This document shows, one piece after another, positions 6,019 through 12,824 of a stretch of 13,777 nucleotides of DNA (position 1 is the first letter of the stretch; each line of letters begins with the position of its first letter). Made by a program: the position numbers and the translations under genes. The stretch lies in assembly GCA_021813085.1 (NCBI GenBank), contig JAKAMA010000019.1:1-13777 (forward strand), given 5' to 3'. The notes under the pieces are model-generated. The model saw nothing but the letters and a program-made list of their open reading frames with translations, did not search any database and was not told the DNA's origin. The DNA is from Chloroflexota bacterium. GTDB taxonomy: Bacteria; Chloroflexota; Dehalococcoidia; DSTF01; JACRBR01.

Positions 6019-7376
6019 CCGCTCGCGACCTTTCCATCATCGGCGCGGGGCACGTCGGCCTCGTCTACGCCGCCGGCATGGCAGAGCTCGGCCACCGCGT
6101 CGCCTGCATCGACATCGATGTCGACCGGATCGAGCGCCTGCGCCGCGGTGAGCTCCCGATCTTCGAGCCCGGCCTGGACGAAGCGGTCTGCCGCCACAGC
6201 GCGAGCGGCCGGCTCCGCTTCTCCACGTCGTACGAGGATGCTCTGGCCGATGCCGAGTTTATCTTCATCGCCGTCAGTACGCCCTCGACGCCCGATGGCG
6301 CCGCCGACCTGCGGGCCGTCCGCGCGGCAGCCCGCGGCATCGCTGCGGCCGTGCGTGGGCGCCGCCCTATCATTATCAACAAGAGCACGGTCCCGGTGGG
6401 CACCGGCGACTCCGTTGACCACATCCTCGCCAGCGCGGATGGCCATCGGCCGTTCAAGGTCGTCTCGAACCCGGAGTTCTTGCGCGAGGGCACGGCGCTC
6501 CACGACTTCTTCCACCCCGACCGCATCGTGCTCGGCTCGCGCGACCGGGCTGCTGCCGAGCGCGTCGCCGCGCTGTACGAGGGGGTCAACGCGCCTGTCC
6601 TCGTCACGGATGTCAAGACCGCCGAGATGATCAAGTACGCGTCGAACGCCTTCCTAGCCACGAAGATCTCGTTCATCAACGAGATCGCCGAGATCTGCGA
6701 GGCCGTCGGTGCCGACGCGGCGCAGGTCGCCGCCGGGATGGGTCTGGATGCCCGGATCGGCGGCCACTTCCTGCGTCACGGCATCGGCTTCGGGGGGAGC
6801 TGCCTGCCGAAGGACGTGCGCGCGCTCGCCTACATGGGTAGCGTCTTCGGCACGCACCCGCAGCTCCTCAATGCGGTGCTGCAGATCAACGCCGCCCAGC
6901 GCCGCCGTGTCCTCCAGAAGGTCCGTACCGCCCTTGGACAGCTCGATGGCGCCCGCATCTGCGTCCTCGGCCTCGCCTTCAAGCCGAACACCGACGACGT
7001 GCGCGATGCGCCTGCCATCGACCTGATCCGCCTGTTCCTGAACGAGGGCGCGGACGTCACCGCCTACGACCCGCAGGCGATGACGAAGACGGCCGTCATC
7101 TGCCCCGATGCCGCGTATTTCGCCTCGCCCTACGACGCGGCCGCCGGCTGTGACGCCATCATCGTCGCGACCGAATGGCCGGAGTTCCAGGACCTTGACC
7201 TCGGGCGGCTGCGCGCCGCTGCCGCGCGCCCCATCTTCGTCGACGGCCGCGGCTTCCTCGACCGCGACGCGATCGAGGAAGCTGGCTTTACCCTCATCTC
7301 GGGGCGCGATGATGCCTCGTCGGCGCCCGTATCCGCCCGGGACCGCAACGGGCGCGCGGTAGGCGTGAGCGCATGA
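6015..7376 (+). CDS. ugd: UDP-glucose 6-dehydrogenase (UDP-glucose/GDP-mannose dehydrogenase family)
   Basis: A 453-residue NAD-dependent enzyme that oxidises UDP-glucose to UDP-glucuronate in two steps. Visible features: Rossmann GAGHVG (10-15), FIAVSTPSTPDG, NKSTVPVGTGD, SNPEFLREGTALHDFFHPDRIV, the central TAEMIKYASNAFLATKISFINE helix (given here in shortened form as AEMIKYASNAFLATK), GGSCLPKD with catalytic Cys263, and the C-terminal LGLAFKPNTDDVRDAP that closes the sugar-nucleotide site. Length and order fit Ugd; a GDP-mannose or UDP-ManNAc dehydrogenase is less likely because the next gene uses UDP-glucuronate. ATG 6015 overlaps the kinase stop (ATGA) and has GGGGAG upstream; a frame from 5763 adds 84 Arg-rich residues that merely shadow the kinase gene. 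Translation is probably coupled to both neighbours. Confidence 0.95.
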   Translation: MTARDLSIIGAGHVGLVYAAGMAELGHRVACIDIDVDRIERLRRGELPIFEPGLDEAVCRHSASGRLRFSTSYEDALADAEFIFIAVSTPSTPDGAADLRAVRAAARGIAAAVRGRRPIIINKSTVPVGTGDSVDHILASADGHRPFKVVSNPEFLREGTALHDFFHPDRIVLGSRDRAAAERVAALYEGVNAPVLVTDVKTAEMIKYASNAFLATKISFINEIAEICEAVGADAAQVAAGMGLDARIGGHFLRHGIGFGGSCLPKDVRALAYMGSVFGTHPQLLNAVLQINAAQRRRVLQKVRTALGQLDGARICVLGLAFKPNTDDVRDAPAIDLIRLFLNEGADVTAYDPQAMTKTAVICPDAAYFASPYDAAAGCDAIIVATEWPEFQDLDLGRLRAAAARPIFVDGRGFLDRDAIEEAGFTLISGRDDASSAPVSARDRNGRAVGVSA

Positions 7377-8344
7377 GGGCGCTCGTCACCGGCGGTGCCG
7401 GGTTCATCGGCTCGCACCTCTGCGACGCGCTGATCGAACGCGGCTGGGCCGCTGTCGCGGTCGACAACTTCATCACCGGCAAGCGTGAGAACGTCGCCCA
7501 CCTGGAGGGCGATGAGCGCTTCACGCTCGTCGCGTGCGATATCGAAGACGCGCCTCGCGTCGCCTGCGACCTTGTCTTCCACCTCGCCAGCCCGGCGAGC
7601 CCCGTCGGCTACGGCCGCCACCCACTCGAGACCCTGCGCGCGAACTCGCAGGGCACCTGGGCCGCGCTCGACATCGCCCGCGCGAACGGCGCGAAATTCC
7701 TCCTCGCCTCCACCTCCGAGGTCTATGGCGACCCGCTCGAGCATCCGCAGAGCGAGCGCTACTTCGGCAACGTCGACCCGGTCGGTCCGCGGGCCTGCTA
7801 CGACGAGGGCAAGCGCTTTGCGGAAGCGTTGACCATGTCGTTCGCCTCGGCGCACGGACTGGACGCCCGCATCGTCCGCATCTTCAACTGCTACGGGCCG
7901 CGCAACGACATCGACGACGGGCGCATGGTGCCGACCTTCGCCGGCCAGGCGCTCCGCGGCGAGCCGCTCACCGTGCACGGCGACGGCGCGCAGACGCGCA
8001 GCCTCTGCTACGTCGACGACCTCGTGGACGGCCTCCTGGCCGCGATGCTCACTGCCGGTACCGCGGGCCGCGTCTACAATCTCGGTCAGCCGCGCGAGCA
8101 CTCGGTGCTCGAGTTCGCGCAGATGATCGTAGGCATCGCCAGCTCCCGCTCGGCGATCGTCCACCTGCCGCCACGCCCCGGCGACATCGAGCGCCGCAAG
8201 CCCGACGTCCGCCGCGCCGAGGCGGAGCTGGGATGGAAGGCGCACCGGAGCCTCGAGCACGGCCTCGACCGCACGATCGCCTGGTACCGCGCCCAGATCG
8301 CCGTGCCGGAACCGGCTGAGCGCGGACGCGTGCCCACGACGTAG
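7373..8344 (+). CDS. UDP-glucuronate decarboxylase (UDP-xylose synthase-like SDR)
   Basis: A 323-residue extended short-chain dehydrogenase that would decarboxylate UDP-glucuronate to UDP-xylose using bound NAD. The N-terminus has the TGGAGFIGSH dinucleotide motif (6-15). UXS-type signatures follow: HLASPASPVGY, the catalytic STSEVYGDP stretch (Thr114/Ser115), GPRACYDEGKRFAEAL with Tyr143 and Lys147, RIFNCYGPRN, DGRMVPTF, and GDGAQTRSLCYVDDLV. The paired ASPASP and GPRACYDEGKR signatures separate UXS from generic GalE or RmlB epimerases. The ATG overlaps the ugd stop by 4 bp, and it directly follows the enzyme making its substrate. It is the last gene of the operon, with a strong hairpin beginning 3 bp after the stop. 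UDP-apiose or other UDP-pentose activities are less likely alternatives. Confidence 0.93.
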   Translation: MRALVTGGAGFIGSHLCDALIERGWAAVAVDNFITGKRENVAHLEGDERFTLVACDIEDAPRVACDLVFHLASPASPVGYGRHPLETLRANSQGTWAALDIARANGAKFLLASTSEVYGDPLEHPQSERYFGNVDPVGPRACYDEGKRFAEALTMSFASAHGLDARIVRIFNCYGPRNDIDDGRMVPTFAGQALRGEPLTVHGDGAQTRSLCYVDDLVDGLLAAMLTAGTAGRVYNLGQPREHSVLEFAQMIVGIASSRSAIVHLPPRPGDIERRKPDVRRAEAELGWKAHRSLEHGLDRTIAWYRAQIAVPEPAERGRVPTT

Positions 8345-8346
8345 CG

Positions 8347-8371
8347 CCCCGGCTCCGGCCGGAGCACGGGG
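8347..8371 (+). terminator. Strong GC-rich hairpin directly after the sugar operon
   Basis: A perfect 14-bp palindrome, GCTCCGGCCGGAGC (8352-8365), is extended by CCCCG (8347-8351) pairing with CGGGG (8367-8371) across a one-base bulge. There is no U-tract, so it may terminate, pause polymerase or protect the 3' end. CGGCTCCGGCCGG (8350-8362) can instead pair perfectly with 8409-8421. Confidence 0.5.
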
Positions 8372-8439
8372 TAGCGTACCTGCGCTGACCGCGCACGCGT
8401 CGCACGTGCCGGCCGGAGCCGCCCCGCAATGATCCGTCC

Positions 8440-8472
8440 GTTAACGGGACGTTCATCGCGCGTTCATCGGCG
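8440..8472 (+). promoter_or_regulatory. Three tandem 11-bp units resembling a Pho box
   Basis: GTTAACGGGAC (8440-8450), GTTCATCGCGC (8451-8461) and GTTCATCGGCG (8462-8472) are contiguous with exact 11-bp spacing. An 11-bp direct repeat with a GTTCA core is how PhoP/PhoB-type regulators of the OmpR family bind DNA. The first unit is weaker and also forms the palindrome CCGTTAACGG (8438-8447). No protein gene starts downstream on this strand, so the regulated transcript, if any, would be short and non-coding. Confidence 0.3.
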
Positions 8473-8512
8473 CTCGGCAGACTGGTGATGCCCTCTTTCC
8501 AACGGGGGAAAT

Positions 8513-8561
8513 GCGGCAGATGCGCCCGGAACTGACTCCCTCGGCCGGGCGTTTCTGCTGC
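8513..8561 (+). other. Long imperfect hairpin in convergent gap (terminator or small RNA)
   Basis: GCGGCAGATGCGCCCGG (8513-8529) pairs with CCGGGCGTTTCTGCTGC (8545-8561): 17 positions, one T-T mismatch and two G-T wobbles, with a 15-nt loop. The wobbles favour the plus-strand RNA, since they become A-C mismatches on the other strand. A small TTTCC/GGAAA hairpin lies just upstream (8496-8511). It may be a terminator between the sugar operon and rlmN, which end facing each other, or the body of a small RNA. Confidence 0.45.
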
Positions 8562-8595
8562 GCGCGAAGCCGCGTGACCCGCCGGCGAGCGTCGT

Positions 8596-9699
8596 TCACC
8601 GGGACGGCAATGTCTGCACGACCGGCAGCGGCGCGGCTTCGCCTCGGAGCTGCCCGCACGCCGCGCTGATCTCGACGCCCTTTTCGACGCGCACCGTGCA
8701 CGCGACGCCGCGCGCCGTCAGCTCGCGCTGAAATGCCAGCGTGCGCGCGCGTGACGGGCGCCGGCCATACGGCCCGTCCGACATGCGCGCGTCCGCCGTC
8801 GGGTTCACGGGGATGATGTTGACATGGCACAGCACGCCATCGAGCAGGGCCGCGAGCGCCCGCGCCTGCTCCGGCGCATCGTTCACGCCCTCCATCAGGC
8901 AGTACTCGAACGTCACCCGGCGCCCCGTCCTGGCGACGTACTCCCGGCACGCCGCGATGATCGCCGGCAGTGGATAGCGGTGCGCGGTCGGGATCAGGCG
9001 CTCGCGCAGCGCCTCGTCCGGCGCGTGCAGCGACACTGCCAGCCCGACCTGGAGCGGCTCGTCGGCGAGCCGGCGGATGCCGGGGATCAGCCCCACCGTC
9101 GAAATCGTGATGTGCCGCGCCGCCATGCCGACGCCGTCGGCTGCGTTCAGCGTCTCGACCGCGCGCCACACCGCCGGCCAGTTCGCCATCGGCTCGCCCA
9201 TGCCCATGAACACGACGTTCGTGAGCGGTTGGCCGCCCGCGTCGGCCTGCTCGCGCGCGAAGCCCGTCACCTGTGCCAGGATCTCGCCCGCGGTCAGGTT
9301 GCGCTCGAAGCCGCCCTGCCCCGTCGCGCAGAACACGCACCCCATCGCGCAGCCCGCCTGGCTCGACACGCACACCGTCGCCCGCCCCCGGCTGTCCGAG
9401 CGCGGGTCGTACAGCATCAGCACCGCCTCGATCAGCCGGCCGTCGGCCAGGCGGATCAGCCGCTTGCGCGTCAGCCCGTCGTCCGACCGCAGCTCGGCCA
9501 CCACGCGCGTCTCGGGGAAGGGCAGCTCCGCCGCGAGCCGACGCCGCAGCGGCGCGGGCACGTTCGACATGTCGTCGTACGAGCGCGCGAATCGCCGGAA
9601 CGCCCAGGCGCGCACCTGCCGCGCGCGGTAGCGGGGCGCGCCGAGCGCCTCCACGCGCTCCTCGAGTTCGGTCAGCGTCAGGTCGTAGAGCGAGGGCAT
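8596..9699 (-). CDS. rlmN: 23S rRNA (adenine2503-C2)-methyltransferase, radical SAM
   Basis: A 367-residue radical-SAM enzyme that methylates C2 of A2503 in 23S rRNA (and A37 of some tRNAs in characterised homologues). The iron-sulfur motif is CAMGCVFC (Cys117, Cys121, Cys124). The two further catalytic cysteines of the family are Cys110 (TVCVSSQ) and Cys348 (ISAACGQL). Other family blocks are visible: RKRLIRLADG, GQGGFERNLTAGEI, NVVFMGMGEPMAN, ISTVGLIPGI, VSLHAPDE, EYCLMEGVND and VNIIPVNP. Cfr is less likely given this family-typical arrangement and housekeeping context. ATG 9699 (MPSLYDL) matches the usual RlmN start; a longer frame from 9792 adds unrelated polar sequence. A TGC-TAGACT element ends seven bases before the ATG, so the mRNA is probably leaderless. 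It is convergent with the sugar operon and divergent from the dehydratase gene. Confidence 0.96.
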   Translation of the reverse strand: MPSLYDLTLTELEERVEALGAPRYRARQVRAWAFRRFARSYDDMSNVPAPLRRRLAAELPFPETRVVAELRSDDGLTRKRLIRLADGRLIEAVLMLYDPRSDSRGRATVCVSSQAGCAMGCVFCATGQGGFERNLTAGEILAQVTGFAREQADAGGQPLTNVVFMGMGEPMANWPAVWRAVETLNAADGVGMAARHITISTVGLIPGIRRLADEPLQVGLAVSLHAPDEALRERLIPTAHRYPLPAIIAACREYVARTGRRVTFEYCLMEGVNDAPEQARALAALLDGVLCHVNIIPVNPTADARMSDGPYGRRPSRARTLAFQRELTARGVACTVRVEKGVEISAACGQLRGEAAPLPVVQTLPSR

Positions 9700-9706
9700 C
9701 GCAACC

Positions 9707-9715
9707 AGTCTAGCA
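9707..9715 (-). promoter_or_regulatory. Extended -10 element for rlmN (leaderless)
   Basis: On the minus strand, TGC-TAGACT occupies 9715 to 9707 and the ATG begins at 9699. A start site seven bases after the hexamer falls at the initiation codon. No -35 box is recognisable, which is common for extended -10 promoters. Confidence 0.45.
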
Positions 9716-9792
9716 GTGCTCCTCTGCCGCTCGTCCCCCGTCCGTTCCCGTTCCTCGGTCTCCTTCGTTGTCCTTGACGCTCTCAGACGCAC

Positions 9793-9798
9793 TACAAT
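9793..9798 (+). promoter_or_regulatory. Candidate -10 box for the MaoC-like gene
   Basis: TACAAT (9793-9798) is a 5 of 6 match to a -10 box. Upstream TTGTCC (9768-9773) is 19 bp away and TTGACG (9774-9779) only 13 bp away, so the -35 assignment is uncertain. Transcription would start near 9805, giving a leader of about 30 nt that contains GGGGAGG (9820-9826) ahead of ATG 9837. Confidence 0.4.
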
Positions 9799-9836
9799 GG
9801 CCGCATCCGCGAATCGGCAGGGGAGGCGCCAGCCCG

Positions 9837-10733
9837 ATGACCACCACGCGCACGGACGAGATCCACGTCGGCCGCGACTTCGGCCGCCACGACATCGTGG
9901 TCGACGCCGATGAGGTTGGGAAGTACTGCGATGCCGTCGATGACCACAACCCGATCTACACCGGGCCGTCGCCCTTCGGCGGCCCCGTCGCGCCGGCGCT
10001 CGTACGCCACTCGGAGGTCTACGCCTATCGCGACGACGAGCGCGCCGCCGCGCCTTCCTGGTACCTGCCGAACCTCTACGGCAACCTCCACGCGCGGCAG
10101 GAGTTCGAGCTGTTCGCGCCAGTCATGACCGGCGACGTGATTTCGACGCGCTCGTTCATCGCCGACCGCTACGTCAAGCGCGGGCGCGACTACGTCGTGA
10201 ACGAGGTCCTCTACTGCAGCGCGGACGGCGCGATCGTGGCGCGCGGCCGCACGCACCAGAGCTTCCTCCGCGAGACAGCGGGCGAAGGCATCGTCATCGA
10301 CCAGACGCGCGAGAAGGCGCCCGCCCGCCGGTTCGAGGTCGACACCAGCACGGCGCTCGAGGAGCTGCCGCCGCTGCGCAAGCAGGTCTCGCTCGACATG
10401 TGCTGGAAGTTCAGCGGTCCGCGCAAGAACTACCACAACGACAAGGAAGCCGCGCTGAAGTGGGGCTTCCCCGACATCGTCGTGCAGGGCATGATGTCCG
10501 TCTGCTTCCTCTCGGAGATGATGACGCGCCGCTTCGGCGCCGGCTGGCTGGCCGGCGGCAAGATCAACGTCAACCTCGTCAACATCGTCTGGCAGAGCGA
10601 CGCGCTGGCCTGCCGCGGCTTCGTGCGCGAGATCACGCCCGAAGGCCCGCGCAACCGCGCCCACCTCGACGTCTGGGTCGAGAAGGCCGACGGCACGAAG
10701 GCGACCATCGGTACGGCGAGCGCGCTGGTGTAG
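9837..10733 (+). CDS. Tandem hot-dog MaoC-like dehydratase/hydratase (FAS1-like dehydratase N-domain)
   Basis: A 298-residue protein of two hot-dog folds. The first (about 9-145) holds YCDAVDDHNPIY (30-41) followed by PFGGPVAPAL, as in the FAS1-like dehydratase family. The second (about 180-298) holds a hydratase-2-like block NYHNDKEAALKWGFPDIVVQ (198-217) followed by GMMSV, then a KINVNLVN strand and TATIGTASALV-like end. Such proteins hydrate or dehydrate acyl-CoA thioesters; the substrate cannot be predicted. Which domain carries the active His/Asp pair is uncertain: both have a D/N-x-N-P or N-Y-H-x-D motif. ATG 9837 is chosen because GGGGAGG (9820-9826) precedes it; a start at 9768 lies upstream of the candidate promoter. 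It is monocistronic and ends 9 bp from the convergent methyltransferase gene. No fatty-acid or acyl-CoA gene is adjacent. Confidence 0.88.
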   Translation: MTTTRTDEIHVGRDFGRHDIVVDADEVGKYCDAVDDHNPIYTGPSPFGGPVAPALVRHSEVYAYRDDERAAAPSWYLPNLYGNLHARQEFELFAPVMTGDVISTRSFIADRYVKRGRDYVVNEVLYCSADGAIVARGRTHQSFLRETAGEGIVIDQTREKAPARRFEVDTSTALEELPPLRKQVSLDMCWKFSGPRKNYHNDKEAALKWGFPDIVVQGMMSVCFLSEMMTRRFGAGWLAGGKINVNLVNIVWQSDALACRGFVREITPEGPRNRAHLDVWVEKADGTKATIGTASALV

Positions 10734-10742
10734 GGGCCCGGG

Positions 10743-11729
10743 TCAGAGTTGCGCGGCGGCCGTTCCCGGCGTACGCGCCGTGACCCAAGCCGCGGGGGGA
10801 GCCGGGGCAGCCCCCGGCAGTAGAGCCAGCCGGGGAATAGCGGTCATCGACATCGTGACGTAGTGCGGGTCGAGTTCCACACCGATGCCGCGATACCCGA
10901 GTGCCTCGCACGCCGCCAGCGTCGACCCGCTGCCCGAGAACGTATCGAGCACGACGCCTTCGCCCAGCGGCAGCGCCGCGCGCACGATTTGTCGCAGGAA
11001 CGCTTGCGGCTTCAGGCTGGGATGCGGTGCGAGCCGCCGCTCTTCGGGGCGCGTCGGGCGGCTCTCGATGACATCGACGAACGGGCCGTCCGGCAGCCCA
11101 GGCGGGCCGTCTGGCCGGCGTAGCCCGCCGGTCTTCCACCGGCGGAGATTGTTGGCCACCGTCCCCTCGCACGGCTTGCGGACGGCGATCCACGGCTCCC
11201 AGGCGGAGCGTGGCATCACGGTCACGTCGGGGAACTCGTCCTCCGCATTCTTCGGCCGGTCGCCGCCGCGAAGCGTCCTCGTCAGCCGCACGATCTCGCC
11301 GCGCTTCTCGAATCGCGCGTTCACGAGCGCCTGCGACACCACATGCGAAAAGAGCGGGCTCGTCGCCACGAAGACGTGCGCGCCCGGCACCAGCGTTGGA
11401 TAGAGCGCCGTGGCCCATTGATGGAAGAACTCGTACATGGTTGCGAGGTCGCGGTCGGCGAGCACGGTGAACCTCGGCACCGGCGCTCGCTTGTGACCGC
11501 CGATCGACGGCGGGATGCGCCAGACGCCACCGCGTCCCGCGCGCAGCTTCTTGATCTGCGTCGGCGTGTACTCGAGCATCCCGTACGGCGGGTCCGTCAC
11601 GACCGCGTGGAACGAGTTGTCGGGCTGGTCGCGCAGCCACGACAGGCAGTCCGCCTCGTGGACCGCCACGAGACCGGACGGAGTGTAATAGACGCGCGAG
11701 ACCTTGGGCTCCGGCAGGCGTTCGAACAC
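10743..11729 (-). CDS. Orphan DNA (adenine-N6 or cytosine-N4) methyltransferase, beta-class order
   Basis: A 328-residue SAM-dependent DNA methyltransferase. Motif IV is DPPYG (46-50), near the N-terminus, and the SAM-binding motif I FSGSGST (264-270) near the C-terminus, which is the beta-class order. HPSLKP before motif I and GIGVELDP after it are typical. The middle (about 55-235) should contain the target-recognition region. DPPY occurs in both N6-adenine and some N4-cytosine enzymes, so the base is not settled. The GTG start at 11729 is supported by GGAGGAG (complement of 11733-11739). The last 28 or so residues are Ala/Pro-rich, and their DNA includes a strong hairpin (10801-10818). No restriction endonuclease, specificity subunit or Vsr gene is adjacent, so it looks solitary. 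It has its own promoter. A phage-derived, regulatory or lost-partner origin are all possible. Confidence 0.9.
   Translation of the reverse strand: MFERLPEPKVSRVYYTPSGLVAVHEADCLSWLRDQPDNSFHAVVTDPPYGMLEYTPTQIKKLRAGRGGVWRIPPSIGGHKRAPVPRFTVLADRDLATMYEFFHQWATALYPTLVPGAHVFVATSPLFSHVVSQALVNARFEKRGEIVRLTRTLRGGDRPKNAEDEFPDVTVMPRSAWEPWIAVRKPCEGTVANNLRRWKTGGLRRPDGPPGLPDGPFVDVIESRPTRPEERRLAPHPSLKPQAFLRQIVRAALPLGEGVVLDTFSGSGSTLAACEALGYRGIGVELDPHYVTMSMTAIPRLALLPGAAPAPPAAWVTARTPGTAAAQL
10801..10818 (+). other. GC-rich hairpin within the 3' end of the methyltransferase gene
   Basis: GCCGGGG (10801-10807) pairs perfectly with CCCCGGC (10812-10818) around a CAGC loop. A smaller CGGCG/CGCCG hairpin lies at 10767-10780. 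Both follow the stop of the convergent dehydratase gene by under 90 bp, so they could help end its transcript, but they lie in coding sequence and no U-tract follows. Confidence 0.3.
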
Positions 11730-11768
11730 GCGCTCCTCCGCCGTCAGAAGGAATGTTCTGATTTAGTG

Positions 11769-11797
11769 ATGGTAGCAACCTGCGGGCGCCGTGTCTA
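11769..11797 (-). promoter_or_regulatory. Promoter of the DNA methyltransferase gene
   Basis: On the minus strand, -35 TAGACA (complement of 11792-11797, 5 of 6) is followed after exactly 17 bp by -10 TACCAT (complement of 11769-11774, 4 of 6), extended by TGC. Transcription would start near 11762, 33 nt before the GTG. This is the best-formed promoter in the window and implies that the gene is expressed separately from the UbiA gene upstream. Confidence 0.55.
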
Positions 11798-11824
11798 CGG
11801 GTAAGCGGTCAACCAAACATAGCC

Positions 11825-12811
11825 TCAGTCGCGCGCGACGAGCAGGACGATGCCGGCCGTCGCGATCCAGCCCATGATGCAGAGGATGATCGGCACGTCC
11901 TTGAGCAGCACCTCTTCCGGGCTGCCACCTTCCTTCCGGACGTTCACGAGGTACAGGTAGCGGAAGATGCCGTAGAGCACGAACGGGATCGTCAGCATCA
12001 TCGAGTGGTTCTTCGGCAGGCCCTGCGCCGTGAAGGTGTACAGCCCGTACGCCATCAGCGTCGCCGCCGTCACCGTCGCCGCCATCTGGTCCAGCAGCTC
12101 GACCGAGTACTCGTCCAGGATCTTGCGATGATCCCCCGCGCCGTCTTGCAGCAGCTCCAGCTCCGCGCGCCGCTTGTTGATCCCCAGGAAGAGCGCGCCG
12201 AGCGCCGTCACGACGTACAGCCACGGCGAGATCGGCACGTTGATGGCGAGCGCGCCCGCCATCGCCCGCAGTACGAACCCGGCCGCGATCACCATCAGGT
12301 CGATCAACACCATGTGCTTCAGGTGATACGAATACCCGAGCATCAGCACCGAGTACGCGAACACGACGAGCCCGACGCGCCAGTTGAGCGCGAACGCCCC
12401 CGCGTTGCCGGCGACGGCCAGCACCACCGCCGCGCCCCACGCCGTCCGCACGGGCAGGAGCCCGGCGGCGATCGGCCGCCGCGACTTCCGCGGGTGCACC
12501 CGATCCTGCTCGACGTCCCGGATGTCGTTGACGAGGTAGTCGGCGCTGGCTACGAGCGCGAAGCAGGCGAACGCGACCAGCGATTCCAGCAGCTTCGGCG
12601 CCCAGGTCGAGGGCTCGCTGAGGTGATACTGCTGCCCCACCGAGAAGATCAGCGCCAGGAAGACGATGCCGTTCTTCGTCCACTGGCGCGGCCGCATCGA
12701 CCGGAGCAGGTACCGCAGTTGGGGAAGCGCGCGCACGGCCGGGCGTTCATGCGCCGTCGTCTCGGCGAGCGGTGCCGGGGCGGCCGCCAGGGCGACCTCA
12801 TCGTTCGCCAT
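11825..12811 (-). CDS. UbiA-family prenyltransferase, decaprenyl-phosphate phosphoribosyltransferase-like
   Basis: A 328-residue integral membrane protein with about eight or nine hydrophobic helices after a polar N-terminus of about 35 residues. RPRQWTKN (40-47) precedes the first helix. The first Asp-rich motif is NDIRDVEQD (95-103), followed by HPRKSRRPIAAG. The second conserved region is YSYHLKHMVLID (160-171) with GFVLRAMAGA. LFLGINKRRAEL and the late IFRYLYLV helix also fit. The RPRQWxKN, HPxKxxRPIAAG and LKHxxxID set matches the DPPR synthase branch (mycobacterial Rv3806c type), which joins phosphoribose diphosphate to a polyprenyl phosphate to make a donor of arabinose-type sugars. 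Outside actinobacteria this branch is mostly untested. ATG 12811 lacks a Shine-Dalgarno but lies just after an extended -10. No epimerase or phosphatase partner of that pathway is adjacent. A link to the sugar locus 3.5 kb away is only a suggestion. Confidence 0.88.
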   Translation of the reverse strand: MANDEVALAAAPAPLAETTAHERPAVRALPQLRYLLRSMRPRQWTKNGIVFLALIFSVGQQYHLSEPSTWAPKLLESLVAFACFALVASADYLVNDIRDVEQDRVHPRKSRRPIAAGLLPVRTAWGAAVVLAVAGNAGAFALNWRVGLVVFAYSVLMLGYSYHLKHMVLIDLMVIAAGFVLRAMAGALAINVPISPWLYVVTALGALFLGINKRRAELELLQDGAGDHRKILDEYSVELLDQMAATVTAATLMAYGLYTFTAQGLPKNHSMMLTIPFVLYGIFRYLYLVNVRKEGGSPEEVLLKDVPIILCIMGWIATAGIVLLVARD

Positions 12812-12824
12812 GATGCCGCATCAT
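12810..12824. promoter_or_regulatory. 7-bp inverted repeat over the UbiA gene start
   Basis: ATGATGC (12810-12816), one central base, GCATCAT (12818-12824). It covers the start codon and the -10 element of the UbiA gene, so a bound protein would block expression. CATGATGCGG at 12881-12890, upstream of the divergent gene, repeats one half-site. Confidence 0.35.

Noticed and set aside
8488..8535. 15-codon ORF with a CxxC-like motif beside the Pho-box-like repeat
   Set aside because: No ribosome binding site, very short, and it ends inside the loop of the long hairpin; better explained as non-coding.
8596..9699. Cfr antibiotic-resistance methyltransferase instead of RlmN
   Set aside because: Cfr and RlmN share the radical-SAM and cysteine motifs, but the start, family blocks and housekeeping context fit RlmN; nothing suggests a mobile resistance gene.
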